Notes: generated by a model from the sequence alone, not told the origin. 64,000 nt of DNA from Areca catechu (GCA_021397845.1 CM038043.1:33355501-33419500), one strand, 5' to 3'; counted from the stretch's first letter, positions 10,081 through 21,944 are shown. Numbers and translations are program-made.

Positions 10081-12177
10081 ATGGCTAAAATCTTAGAGAT
10101 TAGTCATATCGATGAACCTGAAGATTCTACTTCTCGAAAGAAGAAAAACCCAGCTAAATCAATAAAGATAAATGCCGTTAGGTCATCCTTAACAGAGCAT
10201 CGGATCCTTGCACTAAAGAAATATTATAATATTTCTGATGATTATGCTGTAGTTGTTCCAAGCTCCGAAGAACGGATATATCAACCTCCTCCTGGTAGTT
10301 TGACAATCTACGAAGAACACTTAAGAACTAGACTTAGGTTTCCGATCCATCCCTTCTTTCATACGATTTTTAGGTTATACCATGTACTACCTGCTCAATT
10401 AATACCCAATAGCATCTGAATAATCTGTTCCTTTTTAATTCTTTGCAAGGATGCAGATATAACTCTGAAAACTTCTCTTTTCATAGCTCTGTTTGTACTG
10501 AAGCGAGATTTTCATGGTCAGGGGTGGTGGGTAATTAACCCATGCCATGGTCGAAAGTTTATCCTTGGACTTCCTTCAGCCATTCACGGCTGGAAACCTT
10601 GCTTTTTCTATATTATTTCTAAAATCTTTTGGGATTTTATCATTAGCCATAGGGAACCCCGACTAACTACAAATGATGGCAAAAAGATCCTGATGGCTGA
10701 TAAAGAAGATTATGAGAAGCTTACGGGGATAGAGATTCTCTCGATAAAAGAGCTTCTTAATGAAAAAAGACTGTTTTCGGCTAAAATCAGCCCCAACCCC
10801 TCTTTAGGTATCTTTATTACTGATGTTATACTTTCATTCACTCTCTGATGATCAATTCTAATACCTGATTCTTTGGCTAATGCAGATACATCAGTCATGG
10901 TGGATGTTCGAAAACTTCAAAAGATGTTGAAGAAAAAAAGAGCAGCAGCCACCCCATCTGACCAAGAAGAAAGAAGAACCAAGAAAGCAAAGAAGATAAA
11001 GCCGACCGTTTCAACGGCTTCGGGTGTTTCAATAGATCCTGCATCTCTGATACTAATAGCTAGTGTATCGAAAGATAATGAAGTATCTTTATCAACGTCT
11101 CTTTAGCCTCCGATGCAAGAGAGGCGATCAATCAAAACTTCTGAGGCCGGTCCATCATCATTTCTTACAGATCAAGTTGATAAAGGAAAAGCTCTGATGA
11201 TGGAGGAAGAAGAAGAAAGATTGCCTGCTGAAGTTGTCACAGTTGACTTTCACATCTATGCCGACGAATCGAGTCTGAATGATCCAATACTGGCTCGTCA
11301 TATCTTAAGATCCACTATCATTCCAAGAGACTGGAATTACCAAGTCCCAGCAGATTAACGATACAATTATGTCACTTCATCCGATAGTGTTGAAGGTATG
11401 AAAATAATTAAGTAATTGATCATCTTTCTTTTTCTGTCAAATCTGATCAATTTGACTTAAAAACATACAGCTTATCCATGGGATCACCATCATGGAAGAA
11501 AGCTTAAAAAGCTTCAACCAACTCTGCCAAGTTATACGCAATGAAGTAAATGATGCAAAGGCAGAAAAAGAGGTTGCTGAAGAGTTCAAAGCTGCTATGG
11601 AAAAGAAATTGAAGGGAAAAGCAACCGAAGCATCAGCTCTGGAAGCAGAGCTTAAAGAAGCCCAATCAAAAATAGCTAATATGGAACCAAAATTAAAGAA
11701 AAAGAAAAAGAAACTTTGATCAACAGCCGTCAAATTGGAAAAAGCCAAAGAAAAAGTTTTGGTAGCTGAAGAAAAAATTTTGGTAGCTGAAAAAAAAGCT
11801 TTGATGGGAAGAAAGGAAATAAAACAAGCTATCAAAAAGGCTGTTAATGAAGCCATAAAAAAGTATGTGCAATCACAGGCTTTTGAGAACAAGCTTCATG
11901 ATGCCGGCATCGAGAGCTACGACCATGGTCGTGCAGATTGCTTAAAGAAAGTGAAAAAATTTTACCCTGATCTAAATACTTCAAAATAGAAGAAGATTCT
12001 GATGAAGAAGATTTTGATGAAGAAGATCAGGTTGGAGAGCCAGTCGAAGACCAACCTGAAGAGCCAACATTAGACTCCCAAATTCAAGAAGAAGAAACAA
12101 CAACAGTCCCTATTGTAAATCAGGTTGAAGCAGAAGAAAATGTGATTGAAAAGAATGAAGATGATCAATCAGTGTAG
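10081..12177 (+). pseudogene. Antisense ORF 1 of the Retand-like element (Transposase_28-like domain)
   Basis: The ATG at 10081 follows a pyrimidine-rich leader and opens MAKILEISHIDEPEDS. QPPPGSLTIYEEHLRTRLRFP and, after a TGA at 10417, WWVINPCHGRKFILGLPSAI match the plant 'putative gypsy type transposon' (Transposase_28) domain found in Tat elements. An intron with GT at 10808 and AG at 10884-10885 joins the domain in frame to a basic segment. Further in-frame stops are at about 11104 and 11356. A second intron ends at about 11470. Then come a lysine/glutamate-rich coiled coil (11492-11880), a conserved HDAGIESYDHGRADCLKKVK region, and, after a frameshift near 11985, an acidic tail ending at 12177. 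It lies antisense to gag-pol. The protein's function is unknown. Confidence 0.75.
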
Positions 12178-13055
12178 ATGATGTAGGGACTTGTCCCATT
12201 TTCAATATGGAATGAAAAATCTTTCTCTTTAACAATGTCCGTTTGATTTTAAACAAGGCAAACGCCTTCCCTTTTTTTTTTTCTTTTTTTTTTAAGAAAG
12301 AAGATATGATAGACTTACTTCAACAAATATCAAAGAGTTTAAATCTTTATAAACAAAAAATTTCTTATTATGGAATCATCGGATCATGTAGAGAAATTTT
12401 CAAGAAAGATCAATTCAAATGTGAGGTTATCCGAATAAAATGAATGGTTATCCAATATCATTAAATTAAAAACATCGATTAATATTCGGAAAGATTCGAT
12501 CAACTCAATTTCGGATAAATTCAATAAACAGAAGCCTTTAACGAGATAGATTAATTAGAAAATATAATTGCACATTTCCCCTAGAGAGGAAATCACTATT
12601 CATTCAACATTTAAGGGAGCTAGTCTTTAAATCAGTTAAACCCCTAAGTTAATCATAGGTAATCCAATATTTCAATCGGATTCATCAAATATCTTTCTCT
12701 TTTCTTTCTATATTTCAAGAAGAAGAATCTTCATAAGAGATTTTTCAAGATAAAATTTGATAAGTCATCATATTAGCTCTACCAAATGTTATCTTCTTAT
12801 TGGAAGAGTAGTTATTCTGCAGGTCGTAACCACATTCTATAGGTCGTATAACCCTATCTGTCAGTATTTTAGAAACTGTATATGATTCAAATTCAAATTC
12901 AAATCAAATACTATATATATATATATATATATTATAACTAACTTTCTGAGAATCAGAAACGGCATACGAATTCCTACCAAATTAGGATCTCAAACATGTC
13001 GTGATCTCAGGATATTTCAGGATTTGGATCATGAGTCATGACCATTGATGCCCTC
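12178..13055. other. Spacer between the two antisense genes
   Basis: AT-rich sequence with T-rich runs at about 12270-12292 and a (TA)n run at about 12910-12931. It probably holds the 3' end signals of the first antisense gene and the promoter of the second. No gene is supported. Confidence 0.5.
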
Positions 13056-13064
13056 TATATAAAG
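13056..13064 (+). promoter_or_regulatory. TATA box of the second antisense gene
   Basis: TATATAAAG lies 123 bp before the ATG at 13179, followed by a leader rich in C and T. Its position relative to the gene parallels the TATA box at 8368 once the solo LTR there is discounted. Confidence 0.6.
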
Positions 13065-13178
13065 AGATTTTAACCCCAATTCTTGAGCCAATTTTATCTC
13101 AAGTATTTTGGGTCTCTTCTCCCCCGAAATTCTTTGTTTCAAAAGAAACTTCGAAAGAGCCTTCATCGTATCTGAGAG

Positions 13179-14241
13179 ATGAAACCAGATGGCGAAAGAC
13201 TTTATTGGGCACTTAAGAGGAAAGCCAAACCTACACGATTCAGAGAACAAAGATCGTGTGTAAGAAGAAGTCGCTTGTCAAGAAGCACTTCCAATAAGCC
13301 AGAATCTCTTGAATACATTGCATCCTCATCTGAGGAAGAGAAATAACAATCATCTGTTCTTCTTTTAAAAGAACCAGAATGTGGCCCATCTGTTAAACAT
13401 ACTTCAACAGAAAAAGGTAAAGCCCCTATAGAAGAATCATTCGATCCAAACGATGATAAGGGCATTCAAATGCTCATTACAGATACAAGTTTTAACAATC
13501 TGAAGCTAGCAAAAACTATACTGCAATCCACTATCCTTCGGAAAGACTGTGAGATGACAATCAAGCACGGAGTAAAAGAGATTCTATCCTCCATTTATCT
13601 AGGAATAATGAAGGTAGATACCATTTCTTTCTTTACAAAATAATCTATTCTTATTCTAACGACAACCCGACTTTTTTATCTAGTTTATCAATGACATTTT
13701 CATGATTGAAGAAAATTGGTGTCAATCAACTAACCTTCAGGCAGATCTTCACAAGTAGTTAACATTGGCCAAGGAAGAAAAAGACAAGGCCGATACTCAT
13801 CGGACAGCCTTAGAGTCAAGATTAGTCTGATCAACCGGAGTAATCTTGTCGTTGAAGAATCAATTGAGAATAATTGAAAATCAAACTATGTAGCTTTTGG
13901 CCGATGTAGAAAAAAAAAAAAAATACTTCAACAGGTAGGCAGATATAGCCATAGAAGAGAAAACTCAGGCATATGAAGAGGTATTGAGCCAAAAGTCCAG
14001 AATGGAAGAGAGAATAGCTTCTCTTGAGCAAAAACTGGAACAAACCAAACAAGAGACTACTTTAGCAATTCATCGGAGCCTTCTTGCAGTTGAAGAATTC
14101 AAAAATTTCGAAGCATTCAATGATGAGATAGACGAAGCAGGGGCAGAAGGCTATAAGTTCGGCTTCGAAGATTGTGTCAACAAGGTCAAAAAGATATATC
14201 CAGACCTTGATATTTCCTCTATCTCCATAGATGAATTATGA
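13179..14241 (+). pseudogene. Antisense ORF 2, shorter copy lacking the Transposase_28-like domain
   Basis: It opens MKPDGERLYWALKRKAK at 13179. Then come a serine-rich segment, an in-frame stop near 13345, and TSFNNLKLAKTILQSTILRKD, which parallels SSLNDPILARHILRSTIIPRD in the first copy. An intron of about 60 bp (GT near 13612, AG near 13681) is at the same place as the last intron of copy 1. The final exon is a coiled coil with several stops, then a clean frame from 13984 ending DEAGAEGYKFGFEDCVNKVK...YPDLD, homologous to the end of copy 1. The copies are diverged, so this is an old duplication or a second capture. The N-terminal domain of copy 1 has no counterpart here. Confidence 0.7.
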
Positions 14242-14378
14242 AAGAAGAAGAAACAAAGAAGCCAACCAACGATCCTGTAATTTTCCCTACGGAAGAAACA
14301 TCCATGCAAGAGAAAACTATCTGTAATCAAATTAATTAGGAAAGAGCTGAATAGTACTTGTAATTATGAACTTTCAGT

Positions 14379-15710
14379 AACTTCTGATAAATCAATGTTT
14401 TGTTGTTGTTTTTTTCTTTTTTTTAATAGAATATCAATGAAATCCTTTTTCCTCTTTCTGATGCTATATAATCAGTGTATTAGGCCAACTGTAATAATCG
14501 GTTCAATACATCATACTATCTTTCCAATATCTTTGATACTTTAAGGTAATAATATCAATAGAATGGCAAATTAGACCAACTCTTATTACCTGTATCATGG
14601 TCAACTTATCAAGTCAACCTTTCAATTGATCGATTATTTCGATATTTGTATATCAATAAGTCAGTGGATCAGACCAACCCTGTTGATCGAATTATGGTCA
14701 GCTTATCAGGCCAACCTTTTAATCGATTAGTTATTCTGATCACAAAGTATCGATGAGATGGTGGGTCAGACCAACTCAATTTGTTAGATTGTGGTCAGCT
14801 TATCAGGCCAACCTTTTAATTGACCAGTTATTCTGATCATAAAATACTGATGAGATGGTAGGTCAGATTAACTCAATTTGTCGGATTGTGGTCAGCTTAT
14901 CAGGCCAACCATTTTTTTTTAGAGAATATATCAACTCCATATTTTTCCTTTATATGGAAAGAATAGAAGAGAGAAGATTTGTTTATTGATAGTATTTACG
15001 ATGATTCTCTATATTCCATGGTCTAGCCATAGGATAACCATCCAAACTTCTGATAAATCAATGTTTTGTTGTTGTTTTTTTCTTTTTTTTAATAGAATAT
15101 CAATGAAATCCTTTTTCCTCTTTCTGATGCTATATAATTAGTGTATTAGGCCAACTGTAATAATCGGTTCAATACATCATACTATCTTTCCAATATCTTT
15201 GATACTTTAAGGTAATAATATCAATAGAATGGCAAATTAGACCAACTCTTATTACCTGTATCATGGTCAACTTATCAAGTCAACCTTTCAATTGATCGAT
15301 TATTTCGATATTTGTATATCAATAAGTCAGTGGATCAGACCAACCCTGTTGATCGAATTATGGTCAGCTTATCAGGCCAACCTTTTAATCGATTAGTTAT
15401 TCTGATCACAAAGTATCGATGAGATGGTGGGTCAGACCAACTCAATTTGTTAGATTGTGGTCAGCTTATCAGGCCAACCTTTTAATTGACCAGTTATTCT
15501 GATCATAAAATATCGATGAGATGGTAGGTCAGATTAACTCAATTTGTCGGATTGTGGTCAGCTTATCAGGCCAACCATTTTTTTTTAGAGAATATATCAA
15601 CTCCATATTTTTCCTTTATATGGAAAGAATAGAAGAGAGAAGATTTGTTTATTGATAGTATTTACGATGATTCTCTATATTCCATGGTCTAGCCATAGGA
15701 TAACCATCCA
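14379..15710. repeat. Near-perfect 666-bp tandem duplication
   Basis: Sequence at 14379-15044 repeats at 15045-15710 with an offset of exactly 666 bp; only a few substitutions are visible (for example near 14476/15142 and 14847/15513). The junction sits at a short AACTT match shared by both ends. Inside each copy are about four diverged repeats of roughly 95 bp built on GGTCAGCTTATCAGGCCAAC. It lies between the antisense genes and the integrase end, and holds no gene. Confidence 0.93.
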
Positions 15711-15891
15711 AACTTTCAAGTCGATAGGTCCTAGGTCGCACAACTTCAGTGATGCGATAATGACCTTCCTAGTTCGGAGCAAGTTTACCCAGATCAGTTG
15801 GTCAAAATATTGTTGTTCAGCACAGGACAAGATCTCCAGTCCAAAAGATTTGAGCCTTGACTCTTCAATTATAATATCGCGCCACTCTTTG

Positions 15892-16800
15892 TCAATATGC
15901 TGCCATTCTTAATTGTGCTTGTAATCTGAAACTTTCAAGCAGATCCAGATCAACTCTCCTTTGATCAACACTATTCGACTCTTTAAGGCAATCAGTTCTT
16001 CTAGAATGAAGAACAATTTCTATAGGTAACATAGCTTCACTCTCATAAGCAAGGTTAAATGGAGATTCGCCCATTATAGATCGAGGAGTTGTCCGATAAG
16101 TCCATAAAATGGAATTGAGTTCATCAGCCCAAGATCCTTTGGCTTCATTCAATCAGGTTTTCAATCCATGAAGGATGGTCCGATTGGTTTCCTTAGCTTT
16201 TCCATTAGCTTGTGGATGTCCGACGGATGTTAGTTTTTGAAGAATATGAAACTGGGCACAAAAATCACTAAATTCTTTATTATCAAACTGCCTTCCATTA
16301 TCAGTAATGATGGTATGAGGAATTTCAAATCTATATATAATGGCATTTCTAATGAACGTCTCAACTTTATTTTCTGTGATTTGAACCAAAGGTTCAGCTT
16401 CTACCCATTTAGTAAAATAATCAATGGCAACAATCAAGAACTTTCTTTATCCAAAAGCTAGGAAAAATGGATCAAAAATATCCATCCCCCACTGAGCAAA
16501 TGGCCATGGAGCAGTCAATTGTGTCAACTGACTGGTAGAACGCCTTTGTATATTTGCATATCTTTGACAAGAGTCATGTTTTCTTACAAAATCCACGGCG
16601 TCCTTGTATATAGTTGGCTAATAATATCCTTGCCTTATGATTTTAAAAGCCAATGATCTACCTCCCAAATGGTTACCACATATCCCTTCATGCACTTCTC
16701 TAAGAGCATATTCTGCATTCGAAGAAGATAAGCATTTCAATAGTAGCTGGGAAAATATTTTTTATATAACAATATGTCTAAGATGATATATTGAGAAGCA
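15892..16800 (-). pseudogene. Integrase of the Retand-like element
   Basis: Read leftward: a zinc-binding HHCC-like region (EVHEGICGNHLGG, then KHDSCQRYANI, where the first cysteine of the usual KCDxCQR is histidine), then the catalytic core. The core holds VAIDYFTKWVEAEP (first Asp) and IITDNGRQFDN (second Asp). The third catalytic residue, Glu in the usual GQAEVTNR, reads GKAKETNR, so lysine stands where Glu is expected. A C-terminal part follows (SILWTYRTTPRSIMGESPF). Stops near 16150 and 16440 split the frame. It is inactive as it stands. Confidence 0.85.
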
Positions 16801-16811
16801 GTCCTTCGGAG

Positions 16812-17462
16812 CTATTTGGCTTCTACATTGTCTTCAGGTAATACACCTTTGATCAGATATCTAATTATTGGATTCATCCAATTCAGTTTTGGTTCAATCT
16901 GGAGAACCTTGTCTTGATCATTCACAGAAATACTTGGAGTTTTTAAATGCTCTATAAAAGTCTGACCCATTAGATCGGGTGTAGAGGTAGCCAATCTAGA
17001 CAATGAATTGGCTCGATAATTTTTAGTTCTAGGGATGTGACTAATATCCTAAGAATCAAATATAGTTCCAATTTCTTGAACTTTCCCCAAATACAAAGCC
17101 AAAGTAGCATCCCGAATTTCAAAATCTCCTTTCACTTGATTAACAACCAACTGAGAATCAGAGAGTACTTTCAATCTCCGAACATTTGGTTCTTTTGCAA
17201 TTCTTAATCTAGCTAAAAGGGCTTCATATTCAGCTTGATTATTAGAAGTTCTAAATAAGAATCGAAGGGCATATTCTATGACATCTCCATTTGGACTGGA
17301 TAAGATCAATCCAGCTTCGCAACCAAAAGAATTTGAAGCTCCATCTACATGTAGTATCCAGGGTACATCAGTCTTTTCCATTTCATCAAATGGTTGAGTT
17401 TCATCTTCATTGTCACTCCAAGTACATTCGGCTATGAAATCAACCAGTACTTGAGCTTTCAT
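16812..17462 (-). pseudogene. Second (archaeal-type) RNase H domain of the Retand-like element
   Basis: MKAQVLVDFIAECT leads into WILHVDGASNSFGCEAGLILSS, EYALRFLFRTSNNQAEYEALLAR and LKVLSDSQLVVNQVKGDFEI. This is the extra RNase H that Tat-lineage elements carry between the gypsy RNase H and integrase. The acidic residues in HVDGA, NQAEYEAL and SDSQL are present. A stop near 17049 separates the tail, which continues to 16812. Its presence is the best single marker for placing the element in the Tat/Retand group. Confidence 0.85.
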
Positions 17463-17509
17463 CGCAGATCAAGGCTGATAGGTAATATCATATTCACTCA
17501 ATTTAATTG

Positions 17510-17880
17510 TCACTTTTCCATCCGACCAGAAGTATCAGGACAATGCAGAATAGTCCTCAAAGGTTGATCGGTCAATACAATAATATGATGAGATTGAAAA
17601 TATGGCCTGAGGCATTTGGCCAATATTACCAAGGTATAAATAATCTTTTGAAGTTTTGGATATCTTGTTTCTGCATCATGAAGGACTTTGCTGATGTAAT
17701 AAATGGATTTGTGTGACCCATCGGGTTCTTTTCTTACCAACACTGAACTAACTACTTCATCAGATGCAGCCAAATAGAGATACAAATCTTCTCCTTCTTG
17801 GGATTTAGACGATATGATCGGATTCGTTACGTACTTCTTAAGTTCCTCAAATGCCAGCCAACAATCATCCGACCAATTAA
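17510..17880 (-). pseudogene. RNase H domain of the Retand-like element
   Basis: LYLAASDEVVSSVLVRKEPDGSHKSIYYISKVLHDAETRYPKLQKI is the gypsy RNase H-like region that follows RT. An LTDQPL motif is further on. The frame is cut by stops near 17500 and 17785-17885. It is contiguous in order with RT (right) and the second RNase H (left). Confidence 0.8.
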
Positions 17881-17890
17881 ACTCCTTGGT

Positions 17891-18922
17891 CTATTGTAGG
17901 GCTTTAAAGAAAGGCAAACATCTCTCGGTTGAACGAGAAATAAATCGGCTCAACGAAGCGATCCTTCCAGCCAACTGCTGAATTTCCTTCTTATTCATAG
18001 GATGCCTCATATCTAATATGGCTCGAATCTTTTCTGGATTAGCTTCAATCCCTCGCTTTGTGACTATGAAATCCAAAAATTTTCTAGAAGTTACACCAAA
18101 AACATACTTGGTCAGATTTAACTTCATGTGATTTTATCATAAAATATCAAAGGCTATTTGCAGATCTTTAATATGATCATCAGACTGATTACTTTTGACG
18201 ATCATATCATCTACATATACTTCCATGATCTTACCAATCTGATCTTCGAAGATCTTATTCACTAACCTCTGATAGGTAGCTCCGGTATTCTTAAGACCAA
18301 ATGGCATTACTTTGTAACAATATATCCCCCAATCTATAACAAAGGATGTTTTTTTTTCATCTTCTGGACTCATTCGTATCTGATTATATCCAGAAAAAGC
18401 ATCTATGAAACTCAAGAATTTATGTCCTGCCGTTGCATCAACAAGTTGATCAATTTTAGGCAAAGAAAAACTGTCTTTAGGACATGCCTTGTTAAGATCA
18501 GTATAATCTATGCATATCCTCCACTTTCCATTGGCTTTCCTTACCATTACTACATTGGCAAGCCAATCAGGATAATGAACCTCTCTAATAAATCTGGCAT
18601 CAAGCAATTTAGATACTTCTTCATTGATGACTTTTTGCCTTTCTGGGGCAAAATTATGCTTCTTTTGACGGATAGGCTGACTAAGTGGATCCACCTTAAG
18701 TTCATGAATGATTACTTCAAGAGGAATCCCCAGCATATCGACAGCTGTCCATGCAAATATATCAGTATTTTTTTGTATGAAGTCGATCAATTCCTTCCTT
18801 TGATCTTCACTGAGTGAACTTCCAATCTGAACAATTTTAGTCGAATCATCTTTCATCAAAGGAACATGAATAGTTCTTTCTATTGATATACTTGCTCCTT
18901 CAGTCGGATCACGCGGATCCAT
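17891..18922 (-). pseudogene. Reverse transcriptase of the Retand-like element
   Basis: A 261-codon open frame (18922-18137) has the gypsy RT motifs in order: VVMVRKANGKWRICIDYTDLN, FLSFIDAFSGYNQI, MPFGLKNTGATYQRLVNKIF and the catalytic YVDDMIVKS. After one stop at about 18130 it continues to 17891 with the connection region (FLDFIVTKRGIEANPEKI). This is the best preserved part of the element. The YVDD box is intact, but upstream and downstream stops mean no full polyprotein can be made. The methionine at 18922 is internal to the polyprotein, not a true start. Confidence 0.93.
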
Positions 18923-18962
18923 TTGCTCTGAAGTTAAGTTGTTGATTTTAAATTGTCAAACA

Positions 18963-19073
18963 TTAATGAGCCATTTGTTGATCTCCTCTTACTTCTCCAA
19001 ACCCATTTTGGGTTGGAAATTTTATTAACAGGTGATATGTTGATACGATGGCCTGGAATTTATTCAGAGCAGG
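18963..19073 (-). pseudogene. Protease-RT linker of the Retand-like element, left part
   Basis: The minus strand reads LNKFQAIVSTYHLLIKFPT here. The same protein segment is completed across the inserted chromovirus by AILGRPA at 23709-23730, so the insertion split the usual GRPALNKF motif. The repaired reading frame across the two sides is clear by eye. Confidence 0.85.
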
Positions 19074-20823
19074 TGATGTGGAATGAAAGGGCGGGCTAGG
19101 GATGCTAGGATGGATGCTTATGATATAAGAAATTTCTTTTTTTTTTTTTGGGTTGATGAGTTTTTTTGTTGTTTTTCTTAGGGTTTTGATTCTCAATCAC
19201 AAGCAAAGGCAAGAAATAAGAAAGATGAGTAACGGAAACTTACGCTAGCAGTTTAAAGCCCTAAAAAGTGAGAACGAGAACAGGACCCCGGGATTAAGAA
19301 ACCCTGGTAGGACTAGCTCGAAATACAATACCTACTTAGGAGATAGAGAGAGCAAACCTCACACGTCTGAAGTGCCCGGTGCAGAGATCGCTCAACTTGG
19401 TGGATGCGGCCTGGATGCCCGAGCAGTCGAACTCGTGGAAGCACTGGCTTTCGGTCGAAAGGTCGCGATGGCAAAGCCGACTGTTTCCGGTGCCCGAGAT
19501 GCCAGGGAGGACCTGTAGGCAAACAAAATAAGGATCAGTGAGATGGGAAGATGAACGGAAAGGAACTGAGATGGGGTTGAGAAGGGGCTTCAAGCCCGGT
19601 GTCCGGCTGGATTCCGAAGTTGAAGATAGAGATAACTTGGGGCCTCGCACCATGCGACGTCCCGGAGGATGAAGGAATGTGACCTCACACCACGCGACGT
19701 CCGGGAGGACGAAGGATTCGCGACACCCTGGGGCGACAGACAGGTGGCCTCACACCACTCGACGTCCCTGGGGACGAAGGCAACTTCACTCAAACCTAGC
19801 CTAAGAGACAATGGTTGGAGGATGGAAAACTCAAACTTTTTTTCATTAATCATTCAATATTTTTTACAATGGAGGGATTGGGTCCTTTAAATAGGCACCC
19901 AAGGCCCATTTGAATTCAAAATAATTCAAAACCCTTGAACCCAAATTACAACCCCAAAAGTTGGTGCCCACATGGATGTGGCAAGATCTTCATGGCCGAC
20001 CAAAAGGGAAGAGGAGATTGGCATGGCATGTGGGAGGGCTTGGAGAGGGGGATTGGCCTTTAGACTTCCTTCTTTGCATGCTCACTTTGGGAAGAAAACA
20101 TGGAGCAAGGCTTGCTTCAAGGGATGTGTCTCCTTTTGATTTCTTCCACGCCTAGATGGAGTGAGTTATGGCCGACCAAGGAGGGAGCTTTTGGGCGTTG
20201 CAAATTTGATGGCTTGGAATGGAGAATGTGCTCCTTGACCTTCCTCTCTTGTGTGACTACTTTGGGAAGAAGGCTTGGAAAATGGCTTGCTTTGTGGCTT
20301 GGTCTCTTCAAGAATCTTCAACGCCCCATTTATTGATGGATCATGGCGTGATGTGGGGGAGGGAAGAGGGGGATGATGTCTCCTCCTTCCAAGGTCGCCC
20401 AAGAGATAAAGGCATGGAGAGGGCATGAGGGCGCCTCCTTGTTTCTTCCTTGGATGCCCAAGTGGCAATTGATGTGGTGCCACATAAGTGGCTGAGGTGG
20501 CACCTATATTGGCATCTTTCCAAGTGAAAGAGGTGGGTTGGCCCACAAGGAACTTGACTTGGTCTTGAAAGCCAGGTTGACTTCAATTGGGCTTGGGCCC
20601 AATCCAAACTCAGACTCGAACCAAAAATAAATACATGACCCATGACCTAAACTTGACCCAAATTGGTCAAGGTACAGGACTAAACAAACTTAGACTAGGT
20701 ACATGACTAAAATTATAAAATTACATTGGCTCATAGCCTTATTACAGACTCACAGAAGTGGAACCATAATCTGAGATCCATAGAGGGTTGAGGAGCCTCT
20801 GTCGGATCCTGGTGCCCACACCA
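19074..20823 (-). mobile_element. 3' LTR of chromovirus derivative 2
   Basis: It starts TGATGTGGAATGAAAGGGCG and ends GGTGCCCACACCA, matching 21945-23703 throughout apart from small indels. A minus-strand TATA-like TATTTAAA lies near 19890. Open frames on both strands here are LTR shadows. A block of about 54-60 bp repeats with ACGACGTCC/CTCACACCA motifs lies at 19620-19790. Confidence 0.92.
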
Positions 20824-21360
20824 ATTCTCCCGGGATGGGAGGAACTCGACCCTATCGAGTAAGGGTTAGTTTGACTTTGGTACCTCTCCAGGATATCGGG
20901 GTTGATGCACTGCAAGTCCTCCCGGGTGATCCATGAGTCATCGAATTCGGGTCGGCCTTGCCATCGGACCAAGTAACGTTGATAGCCCTTGCCCCGGGTA
21001 GTGATGGCTTGGTCATCCAGGACATGCTCGATCCACTCTCCTCGCTCAGGTATATTTGGAGGTGGACACTCAGGTTCAGGTTCACTCTCAAAAGGGAGGT
21101 CAGGGCCAAACGGCTCACTGGGTATGTTTGCGGGTTCTCTATACTCGACTAAGTCAGAGATATTGAATATCGAGCTAATTCCATAATCCGGAGGTAATTC
21201 TAGCACATAGGCATTAGGGCCCATTCTCCTAATCACTTTAAAGGGACCCGCCCCACGAGCTGAAGCTTCTTAACGGTTCCCGGTGGAAACCGTTCAGGCC
21301 GGAGCCTAATCATTACAAAATCCCTTATTTCAAACTCTTTGGCTCGCTTTCGGGAATCAG
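20742..21360 (-). pseudogene. Integrase C terminus with chromodomain (chromovirus 2)
   Basis: Upstream remnants (ADSRKRAKEFEIRDFVMIRLRPERF) lead, after a frameshift near 21262, into MGPNAYVLELPPDYGISSIF and then the chromodomain QRYLVRWQGRPEFDDSWITR. The frame from 21236 is open for 164 codons and ends inside the LTR. It is closely similar to 3419-4140. Integrase core and all enzymes are missing. Homology ends abruptly near 21365, a deletion point different from that in derivative 1. Confidence 0.82.
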
Positions 21361-21592
21361 CCAAATTATTTTAAAAATTGTATTTAATGCATAATCCTAA
21401 CATGATGCAAAATGCAGACTCACTATGTAATCTTATTGAGAAAAAAAATTTATTGGACTCCTAGGGTCTAAACCTAACAGACTTTTGACTCTCTAGGTTT
21501 GATCCTAGTCTGGTATGCACAAGAAAAATTATTAAGGATCCCTAGCAAATGCCATAAAGTATGCCAGAAGTAGAGGGCAAAAGGGATGGGTT

Positions 21593-21871
21593 CTAGGGAG
21601 TCACGCTTTCTGTAATCTCAATAAAAAGTAACCCCATAGCTCTAAAAATGTGAGACAGTTCAGGGAAGGGTAGGAAATAGGAATCGGAGTCTTGGGGCAG
21701 CTTATGGAAAACATAAAATAGACCTTGGTTATTCAGGATGACCTTAAAATTTGGGCATCGTTCTATAGGTATCATATGGTCCACTTGTTCCGGTAGATCT
21801 TGGGGATCGGGTCTCCTCTGGACTTCAACAGCCTTACCCTTTCCTTCTCTACTATATTGGGGTCGGTTCAA
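21593..21871 (-). pseudogene. Gag-like remnant of chromovirus derivative 2
   Basis: The 92-codon frame MNRPQYSREGKGKAVEV... contains NFKVILNNQGLFYVFHKLPQ and then DSDSYF, shared with the gag-like frame of derivative 1. It is only the C-terminal part; the rest is gone. Downstream noncoding sequence (21390-21590) also matches 4150-4300 of derivative 1, so the two families share more than coding sequence. Confidence 0.5.
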
Positions 21872-21944
21872 GCTGGGATGACTAGGATTGGTCGGGCTAG
21901 GTTTGATACCAAAATGATGTGGAGTAATGCTCTGATACCAAAAA

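Noticed and set aside
19313..20643. Many frames of 60-126 codons on both strands, repeated at 22197-23540
   Set aside because: They lie entirely inside the two LTRs of chromovirus derivative 2, are duplicated with them, and lack known motifs.
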